A stretch of DNA of 64,000 nt from Arthrobacter globiformis (GCF_030815865.1 NZ_JAUSXI010000001.1:806001-870000), one strand, 5' to 3'; counted from the first letter of the stretch, positions 1 through 9,405 are shown. Numbers and translations: made by a program. Notes: generated from the letters alone by a model not told the origin.

Positions 1-1
1 G

Positions 2-55
2 CCCAGCACGGCCGGGCACACCTCCCGCGCCGTCGCCGATAGGGCACGGGCATGA
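2..55 (+). CDS. 3' end of an upstream gene, product unknown
   Basis: An open frame enters from the left edge and stops with TGA at 53-55, overlapping the ATG of the next gene in an ATGA junction. Only 17 codons are visible, ending in an Ala/Arg-rich stretch (AVADRARA), so no family can be named. The coupling suggests this is the preceding gene of the same catabolic operon. The call rests on the overlap alone. Confidence 0.35.
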   Translation, partial: PSTAGHTSRAVADRARA

Positions 56-960
56 GCCAGCAAACCCTGGCGGGCACCTGGGCGTTCCGGCCGCGGAAAG
101 CCGGTATCAGCCATCGCTTCGTGGTGGGTTTGCTCGGTTCCGGTATCGGCGGGTCCCTTACCCCGGGCCTCCACGAAGCGGAAGCCGACAGGCTGGGCCT
201 TGCCTACACCTACCGCGTCATCGATCTGGATGCCATCGGAGAACCTGCAGAAAGGTCCGCGGCGCTCGTCCGGCACGCAGCTGATCTCGGATTCGACGGC
301 CTGAACGTCACCCACCCGAGTAAGCAACTGGTGCAGGATGGCCTGGACGAGCTTTCGCCTGAAGCCCGGATTCTCGGTGCCGTGAACACCATCACCTTTC
401 ACGACGGCAAGGCAGTGGGCCACAACACGGACCACACCGGCTTCATCGGCGGTCTCCGGGCAGGACTCCCGTCGGCCGCGACCGGCTCCGTGGTGCAGAT
501 CGGTGCGGGCGGAGCCGGCGCCGCGGTGGCCTTCGGGCTACTCAGCGCCGGAACCCGGCACCTGGTCATCGCCGACATCGAACCGGCCCGCGCCGAGGCC
601 CTCGCCGCCCGGCTGGCCCCGCACTTTCCGGACAGCCAGCTGTCGGTGACCCGGACGGATGCTGTCGCCGGAAGCATCCGGGACGCCGATGGGCTGGTGA
701 ACTCAACGCCCATCGGCATGACAGGCCACCCCGGTGTGCCCGTGGATCCTGGCCTGATCCACTCCGGGCTGTGGGTAGCGGACGTGATCTACCGGCCGCT
801 CGAAACCGAACTGATCAAGGCAGCGCGCGGCAAGGGCTGCGCCGTACTCGACGGCGGACGCATGGTGGTGGGACAGGCCGCCGCCGCCTTCGAGCTTTTC
901 ACCGGCATCAGCGCCGACTCCGACAGCATGCTGGCCACGTTTCGGCAGGTGGTCCGCTAA
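52..960 (+). CDS. Quinate/shikimate dehydrogenase, catabolic NAD type
   Basis: Shikimate dehydrogenase family protein of 302 aa that should interconvert shikimate or quinate and the 3-dehydro compound. The substrate domain carries GGSLTPGLHE (about residues 33-42), the NVTHPSK loop with the catalytic lysine near residue 91 and the NTD motif with Asp near 127. The Rossmann motif GAGGAGAA lies at 151-158. The acidic DIE at the end of the second strand (175-177) favours NAD over NADP, as in catabolic enzymes. The ATG overlaps the stop of the preceding frame, and an SDR starts 2 nt downstream. The neighbours argue for degradation, not aromatic amino acid synthesis. The exact substrate is an inference. 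Confidence 0.85.
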   Translation: MSQQTLAGTWAFRPRKAGISHRFVVGLLGSGIGGSLTPGLHEAEADRLGLAYTYRVIDLDAIGEPAERSAALVRHAADLGFDGLNVTHPSKQLVQDGLDELSPEARILGAVNTITFHDGKAVGHNTDHTGFIGGLRAGLPSAATGSVVQIGAGGAGAAVAFGLLSAGTRHLVIADIEPARAEALAARLAPHFPDSQLSVTRTDAVAGSIRDADGLVNSTPIGMTGHPGVPVDPGLIHSGLWVADVIYRPLETELIKAARGKGCAVLDGGRMVVGQAAAAFELFTGISADSDSMLATFRQVVR

Positions 961-962
961 GC

Positions 963-1703
963 ATGGATGCCCAGACACCGACCACCATCGCCGAGTCCCG
1001 CTGCCTGGTAGTCGGGGCAGCCAGCGGCATCGGGCTCGCGACGGCGGCACGCCTCAGGGCGTCCGGCGCCGCGGTGGTAGGGACCGACCTGCCCTCGTCC
1101 ACCTGGCCCGGCGAACCAGGCACCTCATCACTCGGCATGGACGTCACCGACCCGGCATCGGTTGCGGCGGCCGTCTCTGCGGCGGCCCTGGAGATGGGAG
1201 GGCTCGACGCGGTGGTGAACTGCGCGGGCATCTTGGGGCCGGTGGCCCCGGCAGCCGCCACATCGGTCGAAGACTTCGAACGCATCATGAAGATCAACCT
1301 GACAGGGGCGTTCATAGTCTCGCAGGCCGTCCTCCCGGGGATGGCCGAGGCAGGGTACGGACGGCTGCTTCATATCTCCTCGACGGCGGGCAAGGAAGGC
1401 GTGGTCAATATGCCCGCCTACTCTGCCAGCAAGGCCGGAATTCTCGGCCTGGTCAAGTCCCTCGCCAAGGAGTTCGCCTTGTCCGGCGTCACCGTCAACG
1501 CCCTCGCCCCGGGCAATGTGGTGACCCCGCTTTTCGCTGAAGTGCCGAAAAAACAGCAGGCGGCCCAGGCCTCCAAGATCCCCATGGGCAGGTTCGGGAC
1601 GCCCGCCGAAGCTGCCGCCCTCATCGAATTCATCGTTTCACCGGCTGCCTCCTACACCACCGGCTCCGTCTTCGATCTGTCCGGCGGCCGGGCCACCTAC
1701 TAG
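963..1703 (+). CDS. Short-chain dehydrogenase/reductase (SDR)
   Basis: Classical SDR of 246 aa. It has the nucleotide motif GAASGIG near the N-terminus, the conserved NCAG segment, and the catalytic YSASK in the second half; it ends with the usual GG..TY tail. The ATG at 963 was chosen because it lies 2 nt after the upstream stop and gives a normal SDR length; the longer in-frame reading runs back through the dehydrogenase gene. Co-transcription with the shikimate dehydrogenase suggests oxidation of a ring hydroxyl in the same pathway. The substrate cannot be read from sequence. Confidence 0.85.
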   Translation: MDAQTPTTIAESRCLVVGAASGIGLATAARLRASGAAVVGTDLPSSTWPGEPGTSSLGMDVTDPASVAAAVSAAALEMGGLDAVVNCAGILGPVAPAAATSVEDFERIMKINLTGAFIVSQAVLPGMAEAGYGRLLHISSTAGKEGVVNMPAYSASKAGILGLVKSLAKEFALSGVTVNALAPGNVVTPLFAEVPKKQQAAQASKIPMGRFGTPAEAAALIEFIVSPAASYTTGSVFDLSGGRATY

Positions 1704-1770
1704 CCCCGCACCAGCCTCTGCCCTACCGCACCACACTTTCCTACCAACACCAGAAAGATGGCACCTGTTG

Positions 1771-2895
1771 ATGATCACCCCATCACCTGTCACCGTCCGC
1801 CCCCTTCGCATCGGAATCGCAGGGTGCGGGGCGATCTCCCGCAACCACCTGGAGGCGTTCCGCGCCCTGGACGACGTCGTCATCGTGGGCGTCTGCGACA
1901 TCGACCTGAAGCGAGCCCAAGACACCGCGGAAGCCTGGGAAATCCCTGCAGCGGTCAACACCGTCCAGGAGCTCCTGGGGCTGGACCTGAACATCGTCTC
2001 GGTCTGCACCCCGCACCCCACCCACGAGGATGTGGTGCTCCAGGCCGCTGCGGCAGGAGTCCACGTGCTCTGCGAAAAGCCCGTCGCCACTGAATTGGCG
2101 TCCGCAGAGCGCATGGTGAAGGCCTGCGACGATGCCGGCGTGAAGCTGGGTGTCCTCTTCCAACGCCGGTTCTGGCCGGCCGCCCGGCGCATCCGCGCCG
2201 CGATCAACGACGGCACCCTGGGCCGGCCCATCATGGGCCAATGCTCGGTGATGCTGCACCGTGAACCGGAGTACTACTCCCGCGATGCCTGGCGCGGGAC
2301 CTGGGCCAGCGACGGCGGCGGGGTCCTCATGACCCAGGCCATCCATTTCATCGACCTGCTGCAGTGGTTTATGGGAGACGTGGCCGAGGTCTACGGGAAA
2401 ATCAACACCTATAAACATGGCGAGCACATCGACGTGGAAGACTCAGCGACCGCCGTCATCACGTTCACCTCCGGCGCCATGGCCACCCTTGAAGCGTCGA
2501 CGGCGGTGTCCCCGAGCCTGGGCGTACAGATCCGCGTCACGGGGGAGACCGGCGCCTCCGCTTCCCTGACCGAATTCCCGGAAGGCAGCGACGGGCGCGT
2601 GGATTTGTGGGCCGCGGCCGGGACGATCAGCACCGAGCCTGTTTACCCGGACGGAGTTGACCCGAACGTCAGCCTGGCCACGATCAACGGCCAGCTCATC
2701 CCGCACCACACCGCCCAGGTCCGCGATTTTGTCCGGAGCATCCGCGGCGGCGCGGACCCCGCCATCACCGGCCAGGACGCGACGAAGGCCTTGCGGATAC
2801 TGCTGGCGGTATACGAATCGTCCCGGACAGGTAATCCAGTCCGCTTCACCCCGCTGCCTGAAAGCACACGACCCCTCGCGCAGATTGCGGGCTAA
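1771..2895 (+). CDS. Gfo/Idh/MocA family oxidoreductase
   Basis: About 374 aa. The N-terminal Rossmann domain has GIAGCGAISRNH and the family motif CEKPVA, followed by the C-terminal alpha/beta substrate domain of the family. Members oxidise or reduce hydroxyls on sugars and cyclitols with NAD(P). A TTG at 1768 directly precedes the ATG at 1771; no strong ribosome site separates the two, and the ATG is preferred. A 67-nt gap separates it from the SDR and 9 nt from the following flavoprotein, so it sits within the operon. Inositol or another polyol is a possible substrate. Confidence 0.85.
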   Translation: MITPSPVTVRPLRIGIAGCGAISRNHLEAFRALDDVVIVGVCDIDLKRAQDTAEAWEIPAAVNTVQELLGLDLNIVSVCTPHPTHEDVVLQAAAAGVHVLCEKPVATELASAERMVKACDDAGVKLGVLFQRRFWPAARRIRAAINDGTLGRPIMGQCSVMLHREPEYYSRDAWRGTWASDGGGVLMTQAIHFIDLLQWFMGDVAEVYGKINTYKHGEHIDVEDSATAVITFTSGAMATLEASTAVSPSLGVQIRVTGETGASASLTEFPEGSDGRVDLWAAAGTISTEPVYPDGVDPNVSLATINGQLIPHHTAQVRDFVRSIRGGADPAITGQDATKALRILLAVYESSRTGNPVRFTPLPESTRPLAQIAG

Positions 2896-2904
2896 GGAAC
2901 AGCA

Positions 2905-4971
2905 ATGGAACAGAACACACGCTACGCCGCACGCCCCCTGACGCTGGGCCGCAACGGCCGCACCCCGAAAACCCTCCGCAACCGCCTGGCCTCCGCACCC
3001 ATGGAACGCAACTACGGCACCACGGACGGCCACATCACCGAGCAGTACATCGACTACCTTGTCACCCGCGCTAAAGCCGGACTGGGGATGGTCACCACCG
3101 AGGCCACCTACGTCCGCGCCGACGGCAAGGGCCGCACCCACCAGCTGGGCCTGCACAGCGATGCCATGATCCCGGGCCTTCGCAGACTCACAGACGCCCT
3201 GCACGCCGAAGGTGCCCTGGCCGCCGTCGAACTTAACCACGGCGGCCGCACTGCCCAGTCAGCCCTCTCCGGGCACAAGAACCTGGCGCCCTCACCGGTG
3301 GCATGCGAGGTGGCAGGCGGTGAAGTTCCCCGTGAACTCACCGTCGAGGAGTGCCACGAGCTGGTGGAGGCCTACGCCCAAGCCGCCCGCCGCGCGGTGC
3401 AGGCCGGTTTCGACGTCATCAACATCCACGGCGCCCACGGCTACCTGATCCACCAGTTCATGTCACCCATCTCGAACCACCGCACGGACGAGTTCGCCGC
3501 CCCGGAACGTTTCATGAACCTCGTCATCGACGCCGTGCGGGCAGCGGTCCCGGACACCGTCGTGGGCATGCGCGTGTCCGTAATCGAGGGCCCTGCAGAC
3601 GGCATCTCCGCCGAACAGCAGCTGGCCATCATTGCGAAGGCGCACCTGGAGCAGCTGGACTTCCTGGACATTTCCGCCGGCAACTACGAGGCCGGCGAAT
3701 GGATCGTGCAGTCCGGCGAATGGAAGCCCGGCATCCTCGCCGACTACGCCAAGGCCTACCGCCAGTTCGGCCTGCCGCTCGGCATGGCCGGCCGGCTGAA
3801 CTCCCCGGAAATCATCGAGGAAGTGCTCCGCCAGGGGACCTGCGACTTCGTCAGCCTGGCCCGTGCCATCCACGCCGACCCAGCGTTCGTGGGGGGAGTC
3901 CTGCGCGATGAGCGCTACCGCCCCTGCATCGCCTGCAACGTCTGCATCGACAACCTGGGCCTGGGCCAGGTGACCTGCACCGTCAACCCCGCAGTGGGAC
4001 GCTCCCGCGTCCCGATCCCCACACCCGCCGTCCGCGACGGTTCCCGCGTCGTGGTGGTGGGCGCGGGCCCCGCGGGCCTCACCGCCGCGCGCGAGCTTGC
4101 CGAAGCGGGAGCACAGGTGACCATGCTCGACGACGGCTCCCGCGCCGGCGGTCAGTTTGCCCTCGCCGAAAGGATGAAGTCCACCCCGGACTTCCACCGC
4201 TTCGCCGAATGGTCGGCCGCGGAGAACGCCCGACTTGGCATCGAGGTCCGCCTGGATTCACACGTGGACACCGACCACCTCGACGGCCTTGTCCGGGACA
4301 CTGCGGCAGACGCCGTCGTGCTGGCCACCGGCGGGCTCCTGCCCGCTGCCGGGTTCATTGGGGAGGAATCCGCCAACGTCCTGGATGTGCGCGAATGGCT
4401 CGCCGCCCACCCCGAGGTCATTGACGCTGACGCCACGCATCCCGTCATTCCGGATGCCGTGACGATCTGGGGTGCGGATTCCGTTGCCATGAGCGTTGCG
4501 GACACGCTGGCTGACCGGGGGACTGCCGTCCTGCTCATCGGGCCGCAGACGGCTCTGGCGCCCGAGTCCGGCCGCCGCGCCAAAATCCTGGCCGTTCCCC
4601 GGCTCGAGAGGAATCCCCGGGTGCGGATCCGCCTCGATTCAACCATCGAGGAATACGACGGCGGCCGGGTCCGGATCAGCGGCCCGGGTCTAGCGCCTGG
4701 AGGCGAGTGGCTGGACGCGCCGGGACCGCTCCTGGTTTCGCGCTCCGTCGTTCCGCTGGACGGCACTGTCCCGCCGGACACCCGCGATGCAGAGCTGAGC
4801 CGCGATGCCGGGGTGCCGGTGACGCTGGCCGGAACCGTGGTGGACCAGACGCCCGCCATTGCCTCCAATGCCGTCAAGAGCGGCTACGACGCAGCACAGC
4901 GGATCGCTTCCCTCCTCACGGCGGGGGCTACCGCCGACAACGAACTCAGCCTGAACGGAGCACAGTCATGA
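2905..4971 (+). CDS. Old-yellow-enzyme/2,4-dienoyl-CoA reductase-like flavoprotein
   Basis: A 688-aa two-part protein: an FMN TIM barrel of the NADH:flavin oxidoreductase family in the first ~370 residues, then a C-terminal FAD/NAD(P)-binding half with GAGPAGLTAARE. Between them lies a cysteine cluster (CIACNVC, then C eleven residues later) placed like the 4Fe-4S site of bacterial 2,4-dienoyl-CoA reductase. The length fits that family. Such enzymes reduce activated C=C bonds. It overlaps the next gene by ATGA at 4968-4971. The physiological substrate is unknown; the context suggests a ring-derived enone. Confidence 0.85.
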   Translation: MEQNTRYAARPLTLGRNGRTPKTLRNRLASAPMERNYGTTDGHITEQYIDYLVTRAKAGLGMVTTEATYVRADGKGRTHQLGLHSDAMIPGLRRLTDALHAEGALAAVELNHGGRTAQSALSGHKNLAPSPVACEVAGGEVPRELTVEECHELVEAYAQAARRAVQAGFDVINIHGAHGYLIHQFMSPISNHRTDEFAAPERFMNLVIDAVRAAVPDTVVGMRVSVIEGPADGISAEQQLAIIAKAHLEQLDFLDISAGNYEAGEWIVQSGEWKPGILADYAKAYRQFGLPLGMAGRLNSPEIIEEVLRQGTCDFVSLARAIHADPAFVGGVLRDERYRPCIACNVCIDNLGLGQVTCTVNPAVGRSRVPIPTPAVRDGSRVVVVGAGPAGLTAARELAEAGAQVTMLDDGSRAGGQFALAERMKSTPDFHRFAEWSAAENARLGIEVRLDSHVDTDHLDGLVRDTAADAVVLATGGLLPAAGFIGEESANVLDVREWLAAHPEVIDADATHPVIPDAVTIWGADSVAMSVADTLADRGTAVLLIGPQTALAPESGRRAKILAVPRLERNPRVRIRLDSTIEEYDGGRVRISGPGLAPGGEWLDAPGPLLVSRSVVPLDGTVPPDTRDAELSRDAGVPVTLAGTVVDQTPAIASNAVKSGYDAAQRIASLLTAGATADNELSLNGAQS

Positions 4972-5837
4972 CCGGAAACGCGCAGAGGCCCCTCGGCCTG
5001 GCCCAGCTTTCCCTGCTGAACACAGCCCCGCCTGACCTGGTAGCAGTCGCTGCCCAGGCAGGCTTTGACTTCATTGGCGTCCGGGTACGCCCGGTGACAC
5101 CGGCGGAACGCCCCTACGACCTCCATCCAGGGTCACCGATGCTGCGCAAGACCCTCTCCAGGATGCAGGACACCGGCGTGACCGTGCGCGATATCGAGTT
5201 CCTGCTTTTGGACGGCAGCGACCAGCGCGAAGCATGGCTGCGCATGATGGAAGCGGGCCAAGCACTGGGGGCAAGCTCCCTCACCGTGGCCGGCGCCGAT
5301 CCGGACAGCACCCGACTGGTCGGCACGCTGGCCCGGATGACCGAGGACGGCCGCGGTTTCGGGATCACCCCAACTCTGGAGGCGATCTCCTACCAGCCCG
5401 TCGCCTCGATCGCCCAGGCCGCGGACATCGCCCGCCAAGCCGGCTGCCGGATCGTGGTGGATACCCTGCACTTCAACCGCTACAACGGTCCGGGCGCAGC
5501 CGCCCAGTGGGAGGAGCTGCGCGCCAACGCAGACCTCGTGCCGCTCCTGCAGCTGTGCGACGGGCCGGCGGCACGGCCAGCCACCCGCGAGGAGCTGGTC
5601 ACCGAATCCCGCTCGGAGCGGGAGGTTCCCGGCGAGGGCAAGTTCAGCCTCGCCGCAGCGGTTGCCGCACTTCCGGCCAGCCTTCCGGTCAGTGCGGAGG
5701 CCCCCTCAGACCGGCGCGTGGCAGAACTCGGCGAGCTCGGTTGGGCACGCCTGCTCAAATCAGGGGTGGACGCCGTGCTGGCCCAGGCAAGCAGCCTGCA
5801 GCTGACCGGCACTCTTGACACGGCAGGTGCGAAATGA
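4968..5837 (+). CDS. TIM-barrel sugar phosphate isomerase/epimerase family protein
   Basis: A 289-aa xylose-isomerase-like TIM barrel protein. It begins with a short strand (LGLAQLSLL) and shows acidic metal-ligand candidates in TLEAISY and VVDTLHFNR. The family includes myo-inosose dehydratase, hydroxypyruvate isomerase and 3-dehydroshikimate dehydratase. Beside a catabolic shikimate dehydrogenase the last is an attractive guess, but sequence alone does not settle it. The ATG at 4968 overlaps the preceding stop, and the stop at 5835-5837 overlaps the next start. Confidence 0.75.
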   Translation: MTGNAQRPLGLAQLSLLNTAPPDLVAVAAQAGFDFIGVRVRPVTPAERPYDLHPGSPMLRKTLSRMQDTGVTVRDIEFLLLDGSDQREAWLRMMEAGQALGASSLTVAGADPDSTRLVGTLARMTEDGRGFGITPTLEAISYQPVASIAQAADIARQAGCRIVVDTLHFNRYNGPGAAAQWEELRANADLVPLLQLCDGPAARPATREELVTESRSEREVPGEGKFSLAAAVAALPASLPVSAEAPSDRRVAELGELGWARLLKSGVDAVLAQASSLQLTGTLDTAGAK

Positions 5838-6673
5838 ACGGCACCACAGCAGAGATCACGACGACGGAACTCGCGCCGGACGTGCGCATACCGCTCATCG
5901 GGCTGGGAACCTGGCCCCTGACGGGTGAGGATGCCGCCACTGCGGTGTCCCAGGCCATCGGCAATGGCTACCGGCACATCGAGACGGCCGAGAACTACGC
6001 CAACGAAGCCGCCGTGGGGGAGGGCATCCGCCGCAGCGGCATCGACCGCGGAAACCTTTTCCTCACCACCAAGTTCAACACCCGGTGGCACAGCCGCAGC
6101 GGAGTGCGCGATGCCTTCGGCCAGGCGGTGCAGCGGCTCGGCACCGAGTACTTGGACCTGTTCCTGGTTCACTGGCCCAACCCCGGCCAGGGGCGATTCA
6201 TTGAGGCCTGCGAAGGGTTGCAGGACCTCGTTGATGACGGCTCCATCAGGGCCTGGGGTGTCTCAAACTTCAAACCGGCGCACCTGCAGGCCGTCCTGGA
6301 CGCCGGCATGGCGGTCCCGCTGAACCAGGTGCAGGTTGATCCCGAGCACGGACAACCGGCCCAATTGGCATACCACCGCGAGCACGGCATCCTCACTGCC
6401 GCCTACAGCCCCCTTGGCCGCCGTGGTGGCTTCCTCAGCCATCCGGCAGTCAGCGGCCCTGCCAGGGAGCTCGGCAGGACCCCGACCCAGATCGTCCTGC
6501 GCTGGCATGTCCAGCACGGCCGTGTGGCTGTGCCGAAGTCCGCGGACAACCAACGCAAACGGGAGAACCTGGACGTCTTCAGTTTCGCCCTGACCCAGCA
6601 GCAAATGGCTGCGATTGACGCACTCGAAACCGGTGCACCGCCGCGCCTGGACTCCGACACCTACTTCCACTGA
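5834..6673 (+). CDS. Aldo/keto reductase
   Basis: A 279-aa single-domain aldo/keto reductase of AKR5-like length. Visible motifs are GLGTWPL at the N-terminus, YRHIETAENYANE, FLTTKF with the catalytic Lys, VHWPNP with the catalytic His, and VPKSADNQR near the C-terminus for the NADPH phosphate. The active-site aspartate of the usual DTAxxY motif reads as glutamate (ETAENY), an unusual but conservative change. The start overlaps the upstream stop by ATGA, so translation is coupled to the TIM-barrel gene. Confidence 0.85.
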   Translation: MNGTTAEITTTELAPDVRIPLIGLGTWPLTGEDAATAVSQAIGNGYRHIETAENYANEAAVGEGIRRSGIDRGNLFLTTKFNTRWHSRSGVRDAFGQAVQRLGTEYLDLFLVHWPNPGQGRFIEACEGLQDLVDDGSIRAWGVSNFKPAHLQAVLDAGMAVPLNQVQVDPEHGQPAQLAYHREHGILTAAYSPLGRRGGFLSHPAVSGPARELGRTPTQIVLRWHVQHGRVAVPKSADNQRKRENLDVFSFALTQQQMAAIDALETGAPPRLDSDTYFH

Positions 6674-6686
6674 GAAAGCACTGAAA

Positions 6687-8498
6687 ATGACTGCACCGGT
6701 AAATACTTCATCTGCCCTCCCGAGCCTGGACTGCGATGTCCTCGTCGTCGGCTCCGGCGCGGGCGGTCTGTCCGCCGCAGTGACCGCCGCGTATCACGGA
6801 CTGAAGGTTGTGGTTGTTGAAAAGGCAGACGTCTGTGGCGGTGCGACGTCCTGGTCCGGCGGGTGGGCGTGGACTCCCGGCAACCCCTTGGCCAAAGCCG
6901 ATGGCGTCAACGAGGACCGCGAACTGTTCCGTACCTACCTGCACCACAGGCTCGGCAGGAACTACCAGGAAGACAGGGTGGAAGCATTCCTCGAGGCCGT
7001 CCCGCATATGGTGGGCTTCTTCGAGAACAAAACCAGCCTCCAGTTTGTCCCAGGAGCCAAGATCAAGGACATCTACGGCAGCACTCCCGGCGCGGGTACC
7101 GGTCACCGATCCGTCGGGCCCAAACCGTTTAACGCACGCAAAATCAAGCCTGAGCTCCGCGCCAAGATGCGCCACCAGCTCTACGAGACCTCCTTCCTGG
7201 GCATGGGCATCATGGCAGGTCCAGACCTGACAAAGTTCCTGTCCGCCTCCCAAGGCAACATCAGAGGCATCTTCCACGCAGGCTGGCGGGTGGGCTTCCA
7301 CCTCCTGGACTTGCTGACTCACCGGCGCAACATGCAGCTGGTCAATGGAACCGCGCTCACAGGCCGCCTGCTGAAGTCCGCCGATGACCTCGGGGTGGAG
7401 ATCCGCGTCTCCACCCCAGCCAAGCACCTGCTGACCGACGCGTCCGGGAAGGTGACGGGCGCCGTCGTAAACTCCCCGGAAGGCGAACTGCGAATCAACG
7501 CCTCCCGTGGCGTCGTCCTGGCCGCTGGCGGGTTCCCCAACGATGTCTCCCGCCGCAAGCAGCTGTTCCCCAAGACACCCACCGGCCGGGAGCACTGGAC
7601 ACTTGCGCCGAAGGAAACCACCGGCGACGGCATCACCATGGCCCAGGCCGTGGGCGCCCGGTTCGACACCGACGTGGAGTCCCCGGCCGCCTGGTGCCCG
7701 GTCTCACTGGTCCCGTACCGCAACGGACGCACCGGCACCTTCCCGCACATCATGGACCGGGCCAAACCGGGCAGCATCGGCGTCCGCCGGGACGGCAAGC
7801 GGTTCGTCAACGAGGCCAACGGCTACTATGACTACGTCGAGGGCCTGCTCAAAGCCACCCCTGAGGGTGAACCGGTGGAGGCCTGGCAGATCGCTGATGC
7901 AGCGTTCGTGCGCAAGTTCCCGTTGGGCATGGCCAAGCCGCTTCCCGTGCCGCTTTTTCCCTACCTCCGGTCCGGTTACCTCAAGAAGGGCAACACCCTC
8001 AAGGAACTGGCCGCAGCCTGCGGCATCGATCCGCAAGGACTCGCCGAAACCGTCGCAGAATTCAATGACAACGCCCGCAAAGGTATCGACCCCGACTTCG
8101 ACCGCGGCGCCAGCGAATTCAACCGCTACGGCGGGGACCCCAAGAACACCCCGAACCCCTCGCTGCGGCCGCTGGAAAAGGGGCCCTTCTATGCCGTCAG
8201 GATTGTCCCGGGATCCTTCGGTACCTTCGCCGGGCTCGCAGCCGATTCACGGGCACGGGTCCTGGATAACCAGGGCCGGCCCATCGGCGGCCTGTACGTC
8301 GCCGGCAACGATCAGGCCTCAGTTATGGGTGGACACTACCCCGCCGGCGGCATCAACCTGGGCCCCGCCCTTACCTTCGGTTACATTGCCGGACGTGACC
8401 TCGCCAACGCCACACACTACGAAGACGATGGAGTTGCAGCACCCAAAAAAATGACAGCACCCGATGGCGCCGCGGATATACGCCACGCCTCGGCGTAA
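6687..8498 (+). CDS. FAD-dependent oxidoreductase, fumarate reductase/ketosteroid dehydrogenase-like
   Basis: About 603 aa. The N-terminal FAD motif VVGSGAGGLSAA is followed by EKADVCGGATSWSGG, and the C-terminal FAD segment is GGLYVAGND..GGHYPAGG. This layout is typical of the fumarate reductase flavoprotein/3-oxosteroid 1-dehydrogenase superfamily, which introduces or removes ring or enoate double bonds. The ATG at 6687 lies 13 nt after the aldo/keto reductase stop; longer in-frame readings overlap that gene. No heme or secretion signal is seen, so it should be cytoplasmic. It is the last gene of the operon. Confidence 0.8.
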   Translation: MTAPVNTSSALPSLDCDVLVVGSGAGGLSAAVTAAYHGLKVVVVEKADVCGGATSWSGGWAWTPGNPLAKADGVNEDRELFRTYLHHRLGRNYQEDRVEAFLEAVPHMVGFFENKTSLQFVPGAKIKDIYGSTPGAGTGHRSVGPKPFNARKIKPELRAKMRHQLYETSFLGMGIMAGPDLTKFLSASQGNIRGIFHAGWRVGFHLLDLLTHRRNMQLVNGTALTGRLLKSADDLGVEIRVSTPAKHLLTDASGKVTGAVVNSPEGELRINASRGVVLAAGGFPNDVSRRKQLFPKTPTGREHWTLAPKETTGDGITMAQAVGARFDTDVESPAAWCPVSLVPYRNGRTGTFPHIMDRAKPGSIGVRRDGKRFVNEANGYYDYVEGLLKATPEGEPVEAWQIADAAFVRKFPLGMAKPLPVPLFPYLRSGYLKKGNTLKELAAACGIDPQGLAETVAEFNDNARKGIDPDFDRGASEFNRYGGDPKNTPNPSLRPLEKGPFYAVRIVPGSFGTFAGLAADSRARVLDNQGRPIGGLYVAGNDQASVMGGHYPAGGINLGPALTFGYIAGRDLANATHYEDDGVAAPKKMTAPDGAADIRHASA

Positions 8499-8667
8499 AT
8501 AGGAACAGCCCGAAAAGCAACGTTGGCCTACGGGGCTCGTCTGTGTTCCTTCAGGAAATAGCGGCGGCACACAGCTAGCAAGGTGACTGCAGAAACGCCG
8601 AGTTCCTGGCTCTTTCAGGTTCTCGAGGCACGGCGATCCTGGCAGCGACTTCCAGCCCGTTGCTTAA

Positions 8668-8693
8668 ACGCCGATAACCGGCCTTTCGTCAAC
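8668..8693 (+). repeat. 26-bp repeat, copy A (GCCGATAA..CGTCAAC)
   Basis: Begins ACGCCGATAACCGG and ends CTTTCGTCAAC. The same 26-bp frame recurs at 9250, 10786 and 11598 and, inverted, at 15221. This copy sits just after the catabolic operon, where the accessory region begins. Confidence 0.6.
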
Positions 8694-8775
8694 TTGGCTT
8701 GACATAAATGGCCGTCACCGCTCAGCGGGAGTTCTTAAAGCTCAAAACAAAAATCGAGACACGAAAGGTTAACCC

Positions 8776-8991
8776 ATGAAAACCACTGCCGACCTCCCGA
8801 TAGCAATCACCGCGACCGATCGTGCCAGCATGGAACATCAGCTCGACGAAGCCGTGGCCTTTGCCATAATACGGGCAATGCACGAAGGGCGTCAGGGAAT
8901 CCTGGTCACCCAACACGACAACGATTCCTTCACGGTCGACCTCAGCGATGCTGTCCCCTTCGGGCTGACCCGCGAACATCAGGAATGGTAG
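8776..8991 (+). CDS. Small hypothetical protein (71 aa)
   Basis: A 71-aa acidic soluble protein with no recognised domain. It has an AAAGG ribosome site 7 nt before the ATG and a plausible helix-strand pattern (LDEAVAFAIIRAM, then a strand-rich tail ending in TREHQEW). It is the only gene between repeat copies A and B, as in a one-gene cassette. No signal peptide or membrane segment is visible. The good start site and size support a real gene. Confidence 0.5.
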   Translation: MKTTADLPIAITATDRASMEHQLDEAVAFAIIRAMHEGRQGILVTQHDNDSFTVDLSDAVPFGLTREHQEW

Positions 8992-9249
8992 ACGACACGA
9001 GCAGGGCTGGTGCCAAACGCTGGCAAAGGAGCTGTCCCGAACAGTTCATCCCCGCACCGGATGCGTAGTGAAGCCCAGCCGCGGGGATTCGCAGGAAAGG
9101 CTCAAGAGGCACTAGCCCCACGCCCCCAAACATGTGCGCCGCCCGGCAGACCGCTGTCAGCCGTGCGCATTACCGAAACGACACGAGTCGAAAATCGGAA
9201 CCTGCGAGGATTGAACGGCAACATAGCTTTCCCCCGAGGCCTTCCTGAA
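8992..9249. other. Gap between the 71-aa gene and repeat B
   Basis: No convincing gene. A GTG-started frame from 9010 reads through repeat copy B with no ribosome site and low-complexity composition, so it is not annotated. Nothing else was recognised before the repeat. Confidence 0.4.
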
Positions 9250-9275
9250 AAGCCGATAATTGCGATTCCGTCAAC
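9250..9275 (+). repeat. 26-bp repeat, copy B
   Basis: Shares GCCGATAA at its left and CCGTCAAC at its right with copy A, while the 10-nt centre differs (TTGCGATT). Conserved ends with a divergent centre are what one expects of a recombinase site. Confidence 0.55.
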
Positions 9276-9405
9276 CTAGCAGGCAATCTATTCGGTGTAC
9301 ATCGTGTCAGCCCTTTGCACGGCCAAGGGACTTGTTGAGCCATTCAGTACGGACTGAACGCCAACTGTAGTCTGTCCCTAGTCACGAAATTTTTATGGGG
9401 GAATG

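Noticed and set aside
9010..9279. GTG-started 89-aa frame
   Set aside because: No ribosome site, and it crosses repeat copy B; nothing protein-like recognised.
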